DNA of 64,000 bases from Flavobacterium sp. ENC (GCF_020991415.1 NZ_JAJMOY010000001.1:496001-560000); one strand, 5' to 3'. Counted from the stretch's first letter, positions 18,371-28,241 are shown. The notes: generated by a model not told the origin, from the sequence alone. Program-made: numbers and translations.

Positions 18371-18411
18371 GTTTAAAGTTTCAGGTTTAATCCTAACATG
18401 AAACTTTAAAC
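18371..18411. repeat. Short inverted repeat between sucA and sucB
   Basis: GTTTAAAGTTTCA (18371-18383) and TGAAACTTTAAAC (18399-18411) are perfect reverse complements with a 15-nt loop. Further copies of the word ACTTTAAAC follow at 18418. There is no T run after the stem, so it is not a terminator; it could stabilise or separate the two messages. Confidence 0.7.
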
Positions 18412-18436
18412 AATTAAAACTTTAAACAAAAACAAG

Positions 18437-19681
18437 ATGATTTTAGAAATGAAAGTCCCATCACCAGGGGAATCAATAAAAGAAGTTGAAATTGCAACTT
18501 GGTTAGTAAAAGACGGAGATTATGTAGAAAAAGATCAGGCTATTGCCGAAGTTGATTCCGACAAAGCAACTCTTGAATTACCGGCTGAAATGAGCGGAAT
18601 TATTACGCTAAAAGCAGAAGAAGGTGATGCAGTTGCGGTAGGAGCTGTAGTTTGTTTAATTGATACTGATGGTGTAAAACCTGCAGGAGATGCTCCGGCA
18701 GCACCGGCAGCGGAAGCTCCAAAAGCAGAGGCTCCGAAAGCTGAAGTAAAAGCAGAGGCTCCAAAAGCGGCTCCTGTTGAGGCTCCGGCAGCCACAAGTT
18801 ACGCAACCGGAACTCCATCTCCGGCAGCAAGAAAAATATTAGACGAAAAAAACATAGCACCGGCAACCATTTCAGGAACTGGTAAAGGCGGAAGAATCAC
18901 CAAAGATGATGCTGTAAATGCAGTACCTTCGATGGGAACTCCAACCGGAGGAAGCCGTGGAAGCGAGCGTACCAAATTATCCATGTTGCGTCGTAAAGTA
19001 GCCGAGCGTTTAGTGGCTGCTAAAAACGAAACAGCCATGTTAACGACTTTCAATGAAGTTAACATGACACCAATCAACCAGATTCGTAATGAATATAAAG
19101 ATGCTTTCAAAGCAAAACATGGTGGTCTTGGTTTAGGCTTTATGTCTTTCTTTACAAAAGCAGTGACAAGAGCGTTACAATTATATCCTGATGTGAACTC
19201 AATGATGGATGGTGATTATAAAATTGCTTACGATTTTGCTGATATCTCAATCGCAGTTTCAGGACCAAAAGGATTAATGGTTCCTGTGGTTCGTAATGCT
19301 GAATTGTTAACTTTCCGTGGAATTGAAGCTGAAATTAAAAGATTAGCCCTTAGAGCACGTGACGGTCAGATTACTGTTGACGATATGACCGGAGGAACTT
19401 TTACAATTACGAATGGTGGTGTTTTTGGAAGTATGTTGAGTACGCCAATTATCAACCCTCCTCAGTCAGGGATCTTAGGAATGCACAATATTATTGAGCG
19501 TCCGATTGCTGTAAATGGTAAAGTAGAAATTCACCCAATGATGTACGTTGCCCTTTCTTATGACCACAGAATTATCGACGGACGTGAGTCAGTTGGTTTC
19601 CTTGTTGCCGTAAAAGAAGCATTAGAAAACCCGGTAGAATTATTAATGAATGGCGATGCTAAACGTGCTTTAGAATTGTAG
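18437..19681 (+). CDS. sucB: 2-oxoglutarate dehydrogenase E2, dihydrolipoyl succinyltransferase
   Basis: The 414-residue protein shows one lipoyl domain with the modified Lys43 in DSDKATLEL, an Ala/Pro/Lys-rich linker (about 82-122), a peripheral subunit-binding domain (about 126-163, [15 protein letters not shown]) and the catalytic domain with the HxxxDG motif (His377, Asp381). It transfers succinyl from lipoamide to CoA. It is placed directly after sucA and followed by a strong terminator, so the two genes form one operon. Confidence 0.96.
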   Translation: MILEMKVPSPGESIKEVEIATWLVKDGDYVEKDQAIAEVDSDKATLELPAEMSGIITLKAEEGDAVAVGAVVCLIDTDGVKPAGDAPAAPAAEAPKAEAPKAEVKAEAPKAAPVEAPAATSYATGTPSPAARKILDEKNIAPATISGTGKGGRITKDDAVNAVPSMGTPTGGSRGSERTKLSMLRRKVAERLVAAKNETAMLTTFNEVNMTPINQIRNEYKDAFKAKHGGLGLGFMSFFTKAVTRALQLYPDVNSMMDGDYKIAYDFADISIAVSGPKGLMVPVVRNAELLTFRGIEAEIKRLALRARDGQITVDDMTGGTFTITNGGVFGSMLSTPIINPPQSGILGMHNIIERPIAVNGKVEIHPMMYVALSYDHRIIDGRESVGFLVAVKEALENPVELLMNGDAKRALEL

Positions 19682-19701
19682 TCATACTAATTTTCAATAC
19701 T

Positions 19702-19738
19702 AAAAAAAACCTGTTCATTTATTTGAACAGGTTTTTTT
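19702..19738 (+). terminator. Intrinsic terminator after sucB
   Basis: AACCTGTTCA pairs with TGAACAGGTT around a short loop, preceded by an A run and followed by a T run. It ends the sucAB message. Confidence 0.9.
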
Positions 19739-19816
19739 ATTCTTAATATTGCCTTAAATCTTGCTTAAGATGTTAATTTTTTGAATAAACGTAAATTTTA
19801 CCCTTTAAAAAATATT

Positions 19817-19871
19817 TTATTTAGAATAAATAAGAATAGCTTGTTTAGTAAATATTCAACCACTAAATTTG
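19817..19871 (+). promoter_or_regulatory. Promoter of the siderophore receptor operon, with candidate operator
   Basis: A -33 TTG (19841-19843) is followed after 20 nt by the -7 box TAAATTTG (19864-19871), 27 bp before the ATG. Just upstream lies TTATTT-N5-AAATAA (19817-19833), an AT-rich palindrome. It might be an iron-responsive operator, but in such AT-rich DNA it could be chance. Confidence 0.6.
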
Positions 19872-19898
19872 CGCTATTAAAATCAATTCTAAATAAAA

Positions 19899-22370
19899 AT
19901 GAAATCTAAATTTACAATATTGCTTTTGAGTTTCTGTTTTATTTTGTTAGCAGGCAATACGGCCTGGTCTCAGGAAAAAGCAACGATAAAAGGTCAGATC
20001 ACCTTAAAAAACAATGAGTCACCGGAAAATATCTCTGTTGTTTTAAAAGGAACAAAATCAGGAACGACTACCGATGAGGAAGGGAATTACACTTTAAAAA
20101 ACATCAAACCCGGAACCTATACTTTAAAAGTTTCTTCAGTGGGATACATCACACAGGAAAAATCAATTGTACTTAAAGAAGGAGATAACCTGATTCAAAA
20201 TTTCACTGTCGCTACAAATTCAGAAGACTTAACAGAAGTAGTTGTAAATGGCGGTAAAAAAAATCATTTTGCCCGTAAAGACACCAAACAGGTTTCAAGA
20301 TTACCTCTTAAAAATCTTGAAAATCCACAATCATACACGACTATAACAGGAGAATTATTAAAAGAACAGGTAGTAACCAATTTTGATGATGCTTTAAAAA
20401 ATGCGTCCGGTATTACACCACTTTGGGCCGCAACAGGACGTGCCGGAGACGGAGCAGCTTATTATTCCCTTAGAGGATTTCCGGTTCAGCCTACAATGGT
20501 AAATGGTTTGCCGGGTTTAACCAACGGAAGTCTTGATCCCGCAAATATCGACAGGATCGAAATCATCAGAGGTCCATCGGGAACTTTGTTCGGAAGCAGC
20601 TTAATCTCTTATGGAGGTTTAATCAATACCACTACAAAAAGACCTTACAAAACTTTTGGAGGAGAAATCAATTATACTGGTGGAAGCTACGGTTTAAATC
20701 GTGTAACAGTTGATATCAACACTCCGTTAAATGATAAAAAAACACTTAATTTCAGAATAAATTCAGCATACCACAAACAAGAAAGTTTTCAGGATGCCGG
20801 ATTCAGAGAATCCTTTTTTGTAGCACCTTCATTATCTTATGAGGTAAACGACAGATTATCATTCTTAGTGAATACTGAGTTTATGAGCAATGAATCAACC
20901 AACCCAACAATGTTGTTTTTAGACAGAGGTGCCCCGTTAAGAGTTCATAATATTAATGAATTAAAATACGATAACGAACGTTCTTACACCAGTAATGAAC
21001 TTACGATGAAAACCCCTTCTTATAACATCCAGGCTCAGATGAATTATAAGCTTTCAGATCAATGGACCTCACAGACTATATTTTCTAACAGTTCCGCAAG
21101 ATCAAAAGGAAACTATACTTATTTGTACGAAGGCACAAGCAGTTTCCCAATTACGAATGGTATTGTTTTGGCCCGATTTTTTACAGATCAGGACAATCAA
21201 AACATAACTACCGATATTCAGCAGAATTTTAACGGTGATTTTAAAATTGGAAGTTTAAGAAACAGAATCGTTGTTGGTTTTGATTACTTTAAAAGAACGG
21301 CAACTGATCGCAGTACAGGATATTTTGGAAATGGATATATCTATATCGGGGATGATTTAGCCTCTTTCAATGCTATTCCGGGTATCGGACCAAGTAATGG
21401 TGATACAGGAAATTTGACAAAAGCCGGATCTGATGCAATTATTGGAAACAGCCCCAGAAACGATAATAAAACGAAACAAGAAACGTATAGTGCTTACGTT
21501 TCTGATGTAATCAACTTTACTCCGGCATTATCCGCTATGTTAAGTTTACGTGCCGACCGCTTTATGAATGCTAAAAATGACGGATACAATCAAACAGGTT
21601 TTTCACCAAAATTTGGATTAGTATACCAGCCTATTTTGGATAAAGTTTCGATTTTCGCCAATTACATGAACGGGTTTGTTAACGTTGCTCCAGGTCAAAA
21701 TCGTCAGGCCACGATTGTAACACCTTTGACTTTTAATCCTGAACATGCAGATCAGTTTGAAGTTGGGACAAAACTGAATCTTTTTAAAGATAAGCTTTAC
21801 GCTACTTTTAGCTACTATGATATTAAAGTTACTGATCAGGTTTATGTAGTAGAAACACCATATGTAGATCCTGCCGATCCAACAAAAGAACAACCAAATA
21901 ATCAGACTACCTACCAGGATGGAGCGCAGAAAAACAAAGGTTTTGAAGCAGAATTTATTGCAAATCCAATTAACGGTTTAAACATTGTTTTGGGATATAG
22001 TTATAATGACGCCGTTTTAACGAAAGGTGACGCTGACTTTGTAAACCACAGGTCTGAAAACGCAGGACCAAGAAACCTGGCAAACCTTTGGGCGAGCTAC
22101 AAAATTACAAATGGTTTCTTAAGAGGTTTTGGTGTAGGTTTTGGAGGAAATTATGTTGGTGATAACATGATTATGAACAGAAAGGTAGCAGGAACATTTA
22201 CAATTCCTGAATACACCGTTCTTAACTCTTCTTTATTTTACAGTGCTGATAAATTCGGAGTAACACTAAAGCTTAACAATATTGCCAATAAAGAAATATA
22301 TGATGGATGGTCAACAGTTCATCCTAAGGATCCAAGGAATTTTGCTGCTAGCTTTACTTACAAATTTTAA
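19899..22370 (+). CDS. TonB-dependent siderophore receptor
   Basis: The 823-residue protein has a signal peptide (about 1-24), then a carboxypeptidase-regulatory-like beta-sandwich (about 28-108, ATIKGQITLKNNESPENISV), as many Bacteroidota receptors do. The plug domain follows (about 130-240, with RGFPVQPTMVNG and IEIIRGPSGTLFGSS), then the 22-stranded barrel ending in FAASFTYKF. The plug wording and barrel resemble ferric-siderophore receptors (FhuA/FpvA type), not SusC. The three downstream genes, of families that travel with such receptors, support iron uptake. The promoter has a near-consensus TTG-N20-TAnnTTTG arrangement. Confidence 0.9.
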   Translation: MKSKFTILLLSFCFILLAGNTAWSQEKATIKGQITLKNNESPENISVVLKGTKSGTTTDEEGNYTLKNIKPGTYTLKVSSVGYITQEKSIVLKEGDNLIQNFTVATNSEDLTEVVVNGGKKNHFARKDTKQVSRLPLKNLENPQSYTTITGELLKEQVVTNFDDALKNASGITPLWAATGRAGDGAAYYSLRGFPVQPTMVNGLPGLTNGSLDPANIDRIEIIRGPSGTLFGSSLISYGGLINTTTKRPYKTFGGEINYTGGSYGLNRVTVDINTPLNDKKTLNFRINSAYHKQESFQDAGFRESFFVAPSLSYEVNDRLSFLVNTEFMSNESTNPTMLFLDRGAPLRVHNINELKYDNERSYTSNELTMKTPSYNIQAQMNYKLSDQWTSQTIFSNSSARSKGNYTYLYEGTSSFPITNGIVLARFFTDQDNQNITTDIQQNFNGDFKIGSLRNRIVVGFDYFKRTATDRSTGYFGNGYIYIGDDLASFNAIPGIGPSNGDTGNLTKAGSDAIIGNSPRNDNKTKQETYSAYVSDVINFTPALSAMLSLRADRFMNAKNDGYNQTGFSPKFGLVYQPILDKVSIFANYMNGFVNVAPGQNRQATIVTPLTFNPEHADQFEVGTKLNLFKDKLYATFSYYDIKVTDQVYVVETPYVDPADPTKEQPNNQTTYQDGAQKNKGFEAEFIANPINGLNIVLGYSYNDAVLTKGDADFVNHRSENAGPRNLANLWASYKITNGFLRGFGVGFGGNYVGDNMIMNRKVAGTFTIPEYTVLNSSLFYSADKFGVTLKLNNIANKEIYDGWSTVHPKDPRNFAASFTYKF

Positions 22371-22386
22371 TAACAAAACAAACATA

Positions 22387-22421
22387 AAACATCTTTCCTT
22401 TTAAACGGAAAGGTGTTTTAT
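22387..22421 (+). terminator. Attenuator-like hairpin after the receptor gene
   Basis: AAAACATCTTTCC pairs with GGAAAGGTGTTTT (one wobble pair) around an 8-nt loop, followed by an AT-rich stretch. It could partly end transcription, giving more receptor than downstream membrane proteins. Confidence 0.7.
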
Positions 22422-22435
22422 AAATTTATAAAATC

Positions 22436-22768
22436 ATGATAACAATAGCCAGCCTTTTCGTTTTTATCTCTTTTTATATGTTTTATTATACGTCCAGAAA
22501 AGCCGTACTCTCTTATGATTATGGTTTTGAAAAATGGCTGAATAATAACCCCGGACCAACCAAAATTTCAGGATTGGTTATACTTCTTTTGGCTTATTCA
22601 TTATTGCTGTTTGCCAAAGCTTTAGGAACCGGAACTTTATTGTTTTTTATTCAGTTAATGACAATCGGAAGTTTAATTGTTATCTTATCCCCGCTTAAAG
22701 TAATAAACAGTAAAGCTGTGGCAGTACTTTTTATCCTTAGCGGATTAATAGAAATCTATTACTATTAA
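22436..22768 (+). CDS. Small membrane protein, DUF3325-like, of a siderophore uptake operon
   Basis: The 110-residue protein has four hydrophobic helices (near 1-20, 43-62, 65-84 and 91-109). The length and topology resemble the DUF3325 family, which occurs beside TonB siderophore receptors, DUF3649 and PepSY proteins in many bacteria. The assignment rests on topology and gene order more than on motifs. It begins 65 bp after the receptor gene, behind an attenuator-like hairpin, and is 2 bp from the next gene. Confidence 0.65.
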   Translation: MITIASLFVFISFYMFYYTSRKAVLSYDYGFEKWLNNNPGPTKISGLVILLLAYSLLLFAKALGTGTLLFFIQLMTIGSLIVILSPLKVINSKAVAVLFILSGLIEIYYY

Positions 22769-22770
22769 AT

Positions 22771-23073
22771 ATGCCAGCAAATCCTAAATACCTGACGCAA
22801 TCAAAATGGCAGCGTTTTGCCAAAATAACAGCTGCTATACTTGGCGGCTATTTCGTTTCTGTGAGTTTTCATCTGGCGCTGGCGTCCTGGTTTAATCGTG
22901 TAAATATAATTATGACTATGGCTTTTACAGGATTTATTCTATGGGTGGCCTTAATGGTTATCGCCTTTTTAGCAAAAAGCGGATTAAAAATATGGGGAAT
23001 CTATCTGTTACTTACCTTGATTTTTTGTGGCATTATCTATCTTGGCCAAACCTATAATCCAATTACCAAATAA
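22771..23073 (+). CDS. Small membrane protein, DUF3649-like, of a siderophore uptake operon
   Basis: The 100-residue protein has a short charged N-terminus and three helices (about 16-38, 45-67 and 73-92). The ITAAILGGYFVS segment and the size are as in DUF3649 iron-uptake-associated proteins. The role of the family is not established; it may help release iron from the siderophore or energise the receptor. It is tightly packed between the DUF3325-like gene and the PepSY gene (2 bp and 3 bp gaps). Confidence 0.65.
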   Translation: MPANPKYLTQSKWQRFAKITAAILGGYFVSVSFHLALASWFNRVNIIMTMAFTGFILWVALMVIAFLAKSGLKIWGIYLLLTLIFCGIIYLGQTYNPITK

Positions 23074-23076
23074 TAT

Positions 23077-24627
23077 ATGAACAACAGAAACTATAATATC
23101 TATTTTCATACGCATACCGTAAGCGGAATTGTGATAAGCGTGGTCTTGTTTATTATTTTCTTTGCCGGATCTTTTTCTTTTTTCAGAGACGAAATCATCA
23201 ATTGGGAACGCGGCGAGTCTGTTACACTGACCAAAGAAATTCAGCTGAACTACGATGCCACCTTAACGGCTTTAGATAAAAAATATAATTTAACGGGAAG
23301 AACAATTTCTATTTCAAAGGCCAGTAACGAAAGACGTGTAAATGTTTACATGGAAGGGACCAAAGATACTTTGGCGCCTGCCAAACAAAAAGAAAGCCAG
23401 TTCTTTTATTTAGATACCGAAAATTTAAAAACACAAACCTACGAAGAATCGTATTCCTTGGGTGAATTCCTGTACAGACTTCATTTCCTGGCACAGGTTC
23501 CTTACCCGGTTGGTTATTATCTTTCCGGTTTTGTGGCTTTATTTTTTCTGTTTGCTATCGTAACCGGAGTGCTGCTGCACTGGAACAAAATTGTTTCTAA
23601 TTTTTATACATTCAGGCCAAAAGAAAAACTGAAAACCTTGTGGACCGATTCGCATACTGCTTTAGGTATGATTGGCTTGCCTTTTCAATTTGTTTATGCG
23701 GTAACGGGAGCTTTTTTCATGATTAAGCTTCTTATCGTGGCACCAAGTGTGATGGCTCTATACAAAGGAGACCAGAACAAATTATACGATGATTTAGAAT
23801 ACAATAACCCTGTCTATAATTTTGAAAACAAAAAATTAGCCAATCCTTTTAGCATAAATGAATTTGTCGCTAAAGGCAAAAGCAATTGGAGAGATTTTGA
23901 AATCAACAGTGTCCAGATCCAGAATTACGGGGATGCCAACATGCATGTTATCGTTGAAGGGGAACTGCCATACGACAAAAAATTTACAGCCGTTGGGAAA
24001 ATAATCTATAAAGTGGCTGATGGAAAAGTGATCGCCAAAAAAGATCCCGTCACCGGCAATAAATATCTGGATGTAGTAAAAAATGTATTATACCGCATTC
24101 ACTTTGGAGATTATGGCGGATATGCTCTTAAAATCATCAGTTTTGTACTTGGCATTATTACCTGCTACGTAATTATATCCGGAGTTATGATCTGGCTGGT
24201 TGCGAGAGACAAGAAAAACCTGCCGGAGAAAAAACGTCGTTTTAACAACTCCGTGGTACGTATTTATTTAGCTGTTTGCCTGAGTATGTATCCGGTTACA
24301 GCATTGGCTTTTATTGCGAACAAGGCTTTTTATCCGCTTAGCCAGGAGAACATATACAGTGTTTATTTTATCAGCTGGCTGGTATTAATTGTATTTTTCT
24401 TATTGAAAAGAGATCTAAATTTCACCAATAAATGGTGTTTGATTTCAGGAAGTATTCTGGGGTTTATAGTTCCGATTGCCAATGGTATTTGTTCCGGGAA
24501 TTGGTTCTGGAAAACTTTTGCAGCCGATCAGACACAGATTTTCTTTATTGACATTTTCTGGATTGTACTCGCTTCACTTACTTTATTTGTATCTTTCAAA
24601 TTAAAAAAAGTAAAAGCAGATCGTTAA
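23077..24627 (+). CDS. PepSY-associated membrane protein, probable siderophore-iron reductase
   Basis: The 516-residue protein has an N-terminal helix beginning with HTHTVSGIVISVVLF (about 12-34). A periplasmic PepSY-containing region follows, then a helix pair (YLSGFVALFFLFAIVTGVLLHW), a second periplasmic region (about 235-330), and several helices at the C-terminus. Conserved histidines at membrane faces (HTH, HW, SHTALG, HFGDYGG) are typical of the 'iron-regulated membrane protein' PepSY_TM family, thought to bind haem and reduce ferric siderophores. It is the last gene of the iron uptake operon and ends before a strong terminator. Confidence 0.85.
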   Translation: MNNRNYNIYFHTHTVSGIVISVVLFIIFFAGSFSFFRDEIINWERGESVTLTKEIQLNYDATLTALDKKYNLTGRTISISKASNERRVNVYMEGTKDTLAPAKQKESQFFYLDTENLKTQTYEESYSLGEFLYRLHFLAQVPYPVGYYLSGFVALFFLFAIVTGVLLHWNKIVSNFYTFRPKEKLKTLWTDSHTALGMIGLPFQFVYAVTGAFFMIKLLIVAPSVMALYKGDQNKLYDDLEYNNPVYNFENKKLANPFSINEFVAKGKSNWRDFEINSVQIQNYGDANMHVIVEGELPYDKKFTAVGKIIYKVADGKVIAKKDPVTGNKYLDVVKNVLYRIHFGDYGGYALKIISFVLGIITCYVIISGVMIWLVARDKKNLPEKKRRFNNSVVRIYLAVCLSMYPVTALAFIANKAFYPLSQENIYSVYFISWLVLIVFFLLKRDLNFTNKWCLISGSILGFIVPIANGICSGNWFWKTFAADQTQIFFIDIFWIVLASLTLFVSFKLKKVKADR

Positions 24628-24639
24628 GAAACATTTTAA

Positions 24640-24678
24640 AAACAAATGGCCCGGATTAATTTCCGGGCCATTTGTTTC
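24640..24678 (+). terminator. Intrinsic terminator of the siderophore uptake operon
   Basis: AACAAATGGCCCGG (24641-24654) pairs perfectly with CCGGGCCATTTGTT (24663-24676); GC-rich core with T-rich end. Confidence 0.9.
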
Positions 24679-24725
24679 TAATACTAATAGTAAGGCTGTA
24701 TATTTTGTTTTCTGAATGAAATAAG

Positions 24726-24765
24726 GACATAAAAAAACCGCTAATTAAAGCGGTTTTTTTATGTC
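24726..24765. terminator. Bidirectional intrinsic terminator
   Basis: ACATAAAAAAACCGCT pairs with AGCGGTTTTTTTATGT around a short AT loop. A and T runs on both sides allow use in both directions; it serves the minus-strand MORN-like gene and backs up the terminator at 24640. Confidence 0.9.
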
Positions 24766-24777
24766 TTTGAAATTATA

Positions 24778-25125
24778 TTAATTTCTATTTGCTAAAGCAT
24801 TTTTTTGTAAATTTTTAACTGAACTTACTGTACTGTTTTCGTAAGCAACTTCACTAAGGCTGTTTTCATTAAAGAAAATCCATTTTCCGGTTTTCAGTCC
24901 GTTTGTGTATTCCCCTACAGCAACTTTATTTCCTTTTTCATCATATGATACCCAAACGCCATCTAATTTACCATCCTTAAAGAAGCCTTCTTGCTGTACT
25001 TTACCATTATCATAGTAATAAGTAGCTTTTACTGTATTTCCAACAGCTTCTAATTCCGGTTTTTTCTCTTGTGCAACTAAAATTCCAGAGAACAATATTG
25101 CAACTAAAATTACACACTTTTTCAT
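24778..25125 (-). CDS. Exported MORN-repeat-like protein
   Basis: The 115-residue protein has a signal peptide (MKKCVILVAILFSGILVAQ) and then three copies of a short 'YYDNGK...EGFFKDGKLDG.W..YDEKG' unit (about 35-95). These are variant MORN repeats like those in the YwqK family. Such proteins are common in Bacteroidota but of unproven function; the 'antitoxin' label attached to YwqK relatives is not supported here, since no partner toxin gene is adjacent. Promoter box TATATTTG lies on the minus strand at 25159-25166. Confidence 0.8.
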   Translation of the reverse strand: MKKCVILVAILFSGILVAQEKKPELEAVGNTVKATYYYDNGKVQQEGFFKDGKLDGVWVSYDEKGNKVAVGEYTNGLKTGKWIFFNENSLSEVAYENSTVSSVKNLQKNALANRN

Positions 25126-25158
25126 ATCTTGTAGGTTTTAATGTTATCAAATCTTTAC

Positions 25159-25166
25159 CAAATATA
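25159..25166 (-). promoter_or_regulatory. -7 box of the MORN-like gene
   Basis: TATATTTG on the minus strand, 33 bp before the start codon, fits TAnnTTTG. No clear -33 element at the usual distance. Confidence 0.5.
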
Positions 25167-25253
25167 ATCAAATGTTTACATTAAAAAAACTTTTACTTAA
25201 CAATTTGGTAACATTGGATAAAAACTTAACATTGGAAATCAGAACGATACAAA

Positions 25254-25279
25254 AAAACCAGTGCTCAGGCACTGGTTTT
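25254..25279 (-). terminator. Intrinsic terminator of the TlpA-like gene
   Basis: AAAACCAGTGC and GCACTGGTTTT form a perfect 11-bp stem with a TCAG loop, 56 bp after the minus-strand stop codon. Confidence 0.88.
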
Positions 25280-25335
25280 ACTGGTATTTTAGCGAAATAA
25301 CATATTTACGATAACGTTGTAAATTTGATCATAAA

Positions 25336-26331
25336 TTACTTTAATAACGAGTCTAACTGCGTTTGAAGCTCTGGAGAAGAGGGTCTGGCAGCATCAGCAC
25401 TCACCACATTCCCCTGCGGATCGATCAAAATAAACCTTGGAATTCCTGTTACCTCATAACTGGTTACAAAAGCAGATTTCCAGTCGCTGTCAGAAAATAA
25501 CTGAATTCCTCCCAGTTGTTTATCGGTTACGAATTTTTTCCATTTTTCGTGGTCTTTTAGTACATCAACAGAAATACTCACAAACTCGATATTTTTCCCG
25601 TGATATTTTTCTTCCACTTTTTGCAGGAATGGAATCTCAGCTCTGCAGGGTCCACACCAGGTTGCCCAAAGATCAATATACACATACTTCCCTTTTAGTT
25701 CTGAAAGCTTCGTTTTTCCGCCCTTGTGGTTTTCATAGTCGAATTCTGCTGAAGGTTTCCCAACAAATCCCTTCATCTTAGCGGCACTTTCATACATCTG
25801 CACAGCGTACTGATTAAACTGCTCGAACGATTTTTTTAAATTTGTTTTAAATTCAGCATCAAAATCACCTTTCTCAATATTTTCCAGGTCAGATTTTGTC
25901 TTTCCTTCTAATAGGGATTTAAATTCAACTGCTTCTTTAGCGAACGCTTCATTTTGAAATTTTTCATCTTTTAAGGCCTGCTGCGCTAAAAAATTACTTT
26001 CGTTTGTTCCTTTTCCTTTATATACAATCGTTTCATCAAATTCCTTTGCATTCATCGTAAGGTTTACGTCAGCACCCGGTTTCAGAAATAAAGTAGAAGA
26101 TTCTACTCCGTCAGAAAACCGATAAAATCCTTTCGGAGCTTCAAAAGTAGCAGCAAAAACTTCTTTTTTATCAATCGGAATAACTTGTTTGAAATTATTA
26201 GCACCTTTAATAACTAAAGTATCACTGTTTCTGTTCGTAATTTTAGCCGTAAATTTGATTGGATTTTTGACTTGCCCAATACCATTGAGGGCACTGAAAA
26301 TCAACAAACCAGCAACAAAAATTTTTCTCAT
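25336..26331 (-). CDS. TlpA/ResA-type thiol-disulfide oxidoreductase with DUF4369-like N-terminus
   Basis: The 331-residue protein has a signal peptide (MRKIFVAGLLIFSALNGIGQ), a beta-rich N-terminal region (about 24-105) like DUF4369, a helical middle, and a C-terminal thioredoxin fold (about 190-330). The active site is WCGPC, with Cys226 and Cys229, and the cis-proline loop is in VTGIPRFILID. It should reduce disulfides in periplasmic proteins, for example in cytochrome c maturation; the electron donor is not in this window. It stands alone, with its own promoter and terminator. Confidence 0.9.
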   Translation of the reverse strand: MRKIFVAGLLIFSALNGIGQVKNPIKFTAKITNRNSDTLVIKGANNFKQVIPIDKKEVFAATFEAPKGFYRFSDGVESSTLFLKPGADVNLTMNAKEFDETIVYKGKGTNESNFLAQQALKDEKFQNEAFAKEAVEFKSLLEGKTKSDLENIEKGDFDAEFKTNLKKSFEQFNQYAVQMYESAAKMKGFVGKPSAEFDYENHKGGKTKLSELKGKYVYIDLWATWCGPCRAEIPFLQKVEEKYHGKNIEFVSISVDVLKDHEKWKKFVTDKQLGGIQLFSDSDWKSAFVTSYEVTGIPRFILIDPQGNVVSADAARPSSPELQTQLDSLLK

Positions 26332-26359
26332 ATCTTATATTGTTTTGTTTATAGTGACT

Positions 26360-26367
26360 CAAAACTA
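26360..26367 (-). promoter_or_regulatory. -7 box of the TlpA-like gene
   Basis: TAGTTTTG on the minus strand, 28 bp before the start codon, fits TAnnTTTG. Confidence 0.5.
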
Positions 26368-26463
26368 AATAAATTCTGTCTTCAAAATTTAAGAATTAAC
26401 AAAATATTTCATTTTAACAACATCTAGTTGCCCACTTTTCTATATTAATTTGAATTTTGTGTT

Positions 26464-26471
26464 TACTTTTG
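26464..26471 (+). promoter_or_regulatory. -7 box of aspS
   Basis: TACTTTTG fits TAnnTTTG, 18 bp before the ATG at 26490. It rules out the longer frame from TTG 26457. Confidence 0.6.
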
Positions 26472-26489
26472 CAGTCTAAAATTGAGATC

Positions 26490-28241
26490 ATGTATAGAAG
26501 TCATAATTGCGGCGAGTTAAACGCTTCAAATATTAATACCGAAGTTACACTAGCGGGTTGGGTTCAAAAATCACGCGATAAAGGATTTATGAACTGGGTT
26601 GATTTACGCGACCGTTACGGAATCACACAACTTATTTTCGACGAGAGCCGTTCTGATAAAACTGTTTTCGAACTGGCAAAAACTCTTGGAAGAGAATTTG
26701 TAATTCAGGTAAAAGGAACCGTTATTGAGCGTGAAGCCAAAAACAAAAACATTCCGACCGGTGATATTGAAATTTTAGTTTCTGAATTAACTATTTTGAA
26801 TGCGGCGTTAACGCCTCCGTTTACAATTGAAGACGAAACAGATGGCGGGGAAGATATCAGAATGAAATACCGTTACCTGGATATTCGTCGTAATCCTGTA
26901 AAAAACAGTTTGCTTTTCCGTCACAAAGTGGCAATGGAAGTTCGCAAATATTTATCGGATCTGGATTTCTGTGAAGTGGAGACTCCATATTTGATCAAAT
27001 CAACTCCGGAAGGCGCGAGGGATTTCGTTGTACCAAGCCGTATGAACGAAGGACAGTTTTATGCGCTGCCACAATCACCGCAAACTTTCAAACAGTTATT
27101 GATGGTGGGCGGAATGGATAAATATTTCCAGATCGTAAAATGTTTCCGTGATGAAGATTTACGTGCAGACCGTCAGCCTGAATTTACACAAATTGACTGC
27201 GAAATGGCATTTGTGGAGCAGGAAGACATCCTGAATGTTTTTGAAGGACTGACAAGACACTTACTAAAAGAAATTAAAGGTATTGAAGTAGAGAAATTCC
27301 CGAGAATTACCTACGATTACGCCATGAAAACATATGGAAATGACAAACCGGACATCCGTTTCGGAATGGAATTCGGAGAACTGAACGAATTTGCTCAACA
27401 CAAGGAGTTCCCGGTATTTAATGCTGCGGAATTAGTAGTGGGTATTGCCGTTCCGGGCGCAGGAAATTACACCCGTAAAGAAATTGACGGACTGATTGAC
27501 TGGGTAAAACGTCCGCAGGTAGGTGCATCCGGAATGGTATATTCCAAATGTAACGACGACGGAACTTACAAATCGTCTGTAGATAAATTTTACGATCAGG
27601 AAGATTTAGCACAGTGGGCAAAAATTACAGGTGCAAAACCCGGGGACATGATTTTTGTGCTTTCCGGCCCTGCTGATAAAACACGTGCACAGCTTTCGGC
27701 ACTTCGTATGGAACTGGCAACCCGCTTAGGATTGCGTAAACCGGAAGAATTCGCTCCGCTATGGGTAGTTGATTTCCCGTTATTAGAACTTGACGAAGAA
27801 AGCGGCCGTTACCACGCCATGCACCACCCGTTTACCTCTCCTAAGCCGGAAGACATGCATTTACTGGAAACACAACCGGGAAAAGTACGTGCCAATGCTT
27901 ACGATATGGTCTTAAACGGAAATGAAATTGGAGGAGGATCTATTCGTATTCACGACAAAGCAACACAACAGCTGATGTTCAAATACTTAGGATTTACCGA
28001 AGACGAAGCAAAAGCACAATTTGGATTTTTGATGGATGCTTTTCAATTTGGAGCGCCGCCTCACGGGGGATTAGCTTTTGGTTTAGACCGTTTGGTTGCT
28101 ATTTTGGGAGGTCAGGAAACGATCAGGGATTTTATTGCGTTCCCGAAAAACAATTCAGGACGTGATGTTATGATTGATGCTCCTGCTAAAATTGATGATT
28201 CCCAATTAAAAGAATTACACATTAAAGTAGATTTGGTATAA
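26490..28241 (+). CDS. aspS: Aspartyl-tRNA synthetase, bacterial type
   Basis: The 583-residue enzyme starts with the OB-fold anticodon-binding domain ([30 protein letters not shown]). The class II core follows, with motif 2 ([18 protein letters not shown]), an inserted GAD domain (about 285-420) that marks the bacterial type, and motif 3 ([15 protein letters not shown]) near the end. It charges tRNA-Asp. No gatBCA genes are nearby, and whether it also charges tRNA-Asn cannot be read off here. The ATG 26490 start gives the usual N-terminus [10 protein letters not shown]. Confidence 0.96.
   Translation: MYRSHNCGELNASNINTEVTLAGWVQKSRDKGFMNWVDLRDRYGITQLIFDESRSDKTVFELAKTLGREFVIQVKGTVIEREAKNKNIPTGDIEILVSELTILNAALTPPFTIEDETDGGEDIRMKYRYLDIRRNPVKNSLLFRHKVAMEVRKYLSDLDFCEVETPYLIKSTPEGARDFVVPSRMNEGQFYALPQSPQTFKQLLMVGGMDKYFQIVKCFRDEDLRADRQPEFTQIDCEMAFVEQEDILNVFEGLTRHLLKEIKGIEVEKFPRITYDYAMKTYGNDKPDIRFGMEFGELNEFAQHKEFPVFNAAELVVGIAVPGAGNYTRKEIDGLIDWVKRPQVGASGMVYSKCNDDGTYKSSVDKFYDQEDLAQWAKITGAKPGDMIFVLSGPADKTRAQLSALRMELATRLGLRKPEEFAPLWVVDFPLLELDEESGRYHAMHHPFTSPKPEDMHLLETQPGKVRANAYDMVLNGNEIGGGSIRIHDKATQQLMFKYLGFTEDEAKAQFGFLMDAFQFGAPPHGGLAFGLDRLVAILGGQETIRDFIAFPKNNSGRDVMIDAPAKIDDSQLKELHIKVDLV

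Noticed and set aside
18535..18866. Two frames antisense to the linker of sucB
   Set aside because: They arise from the repetitive Ala/Pro/Lys linker codons; low complexity.
24778..25125. Toxin-antitoxin module (YwqK-like antitoxin)
   Set aside because: No toxin partner gene; the protein has a signal peptide and MORN-like repeats, so it acts outside the cytoplasm.
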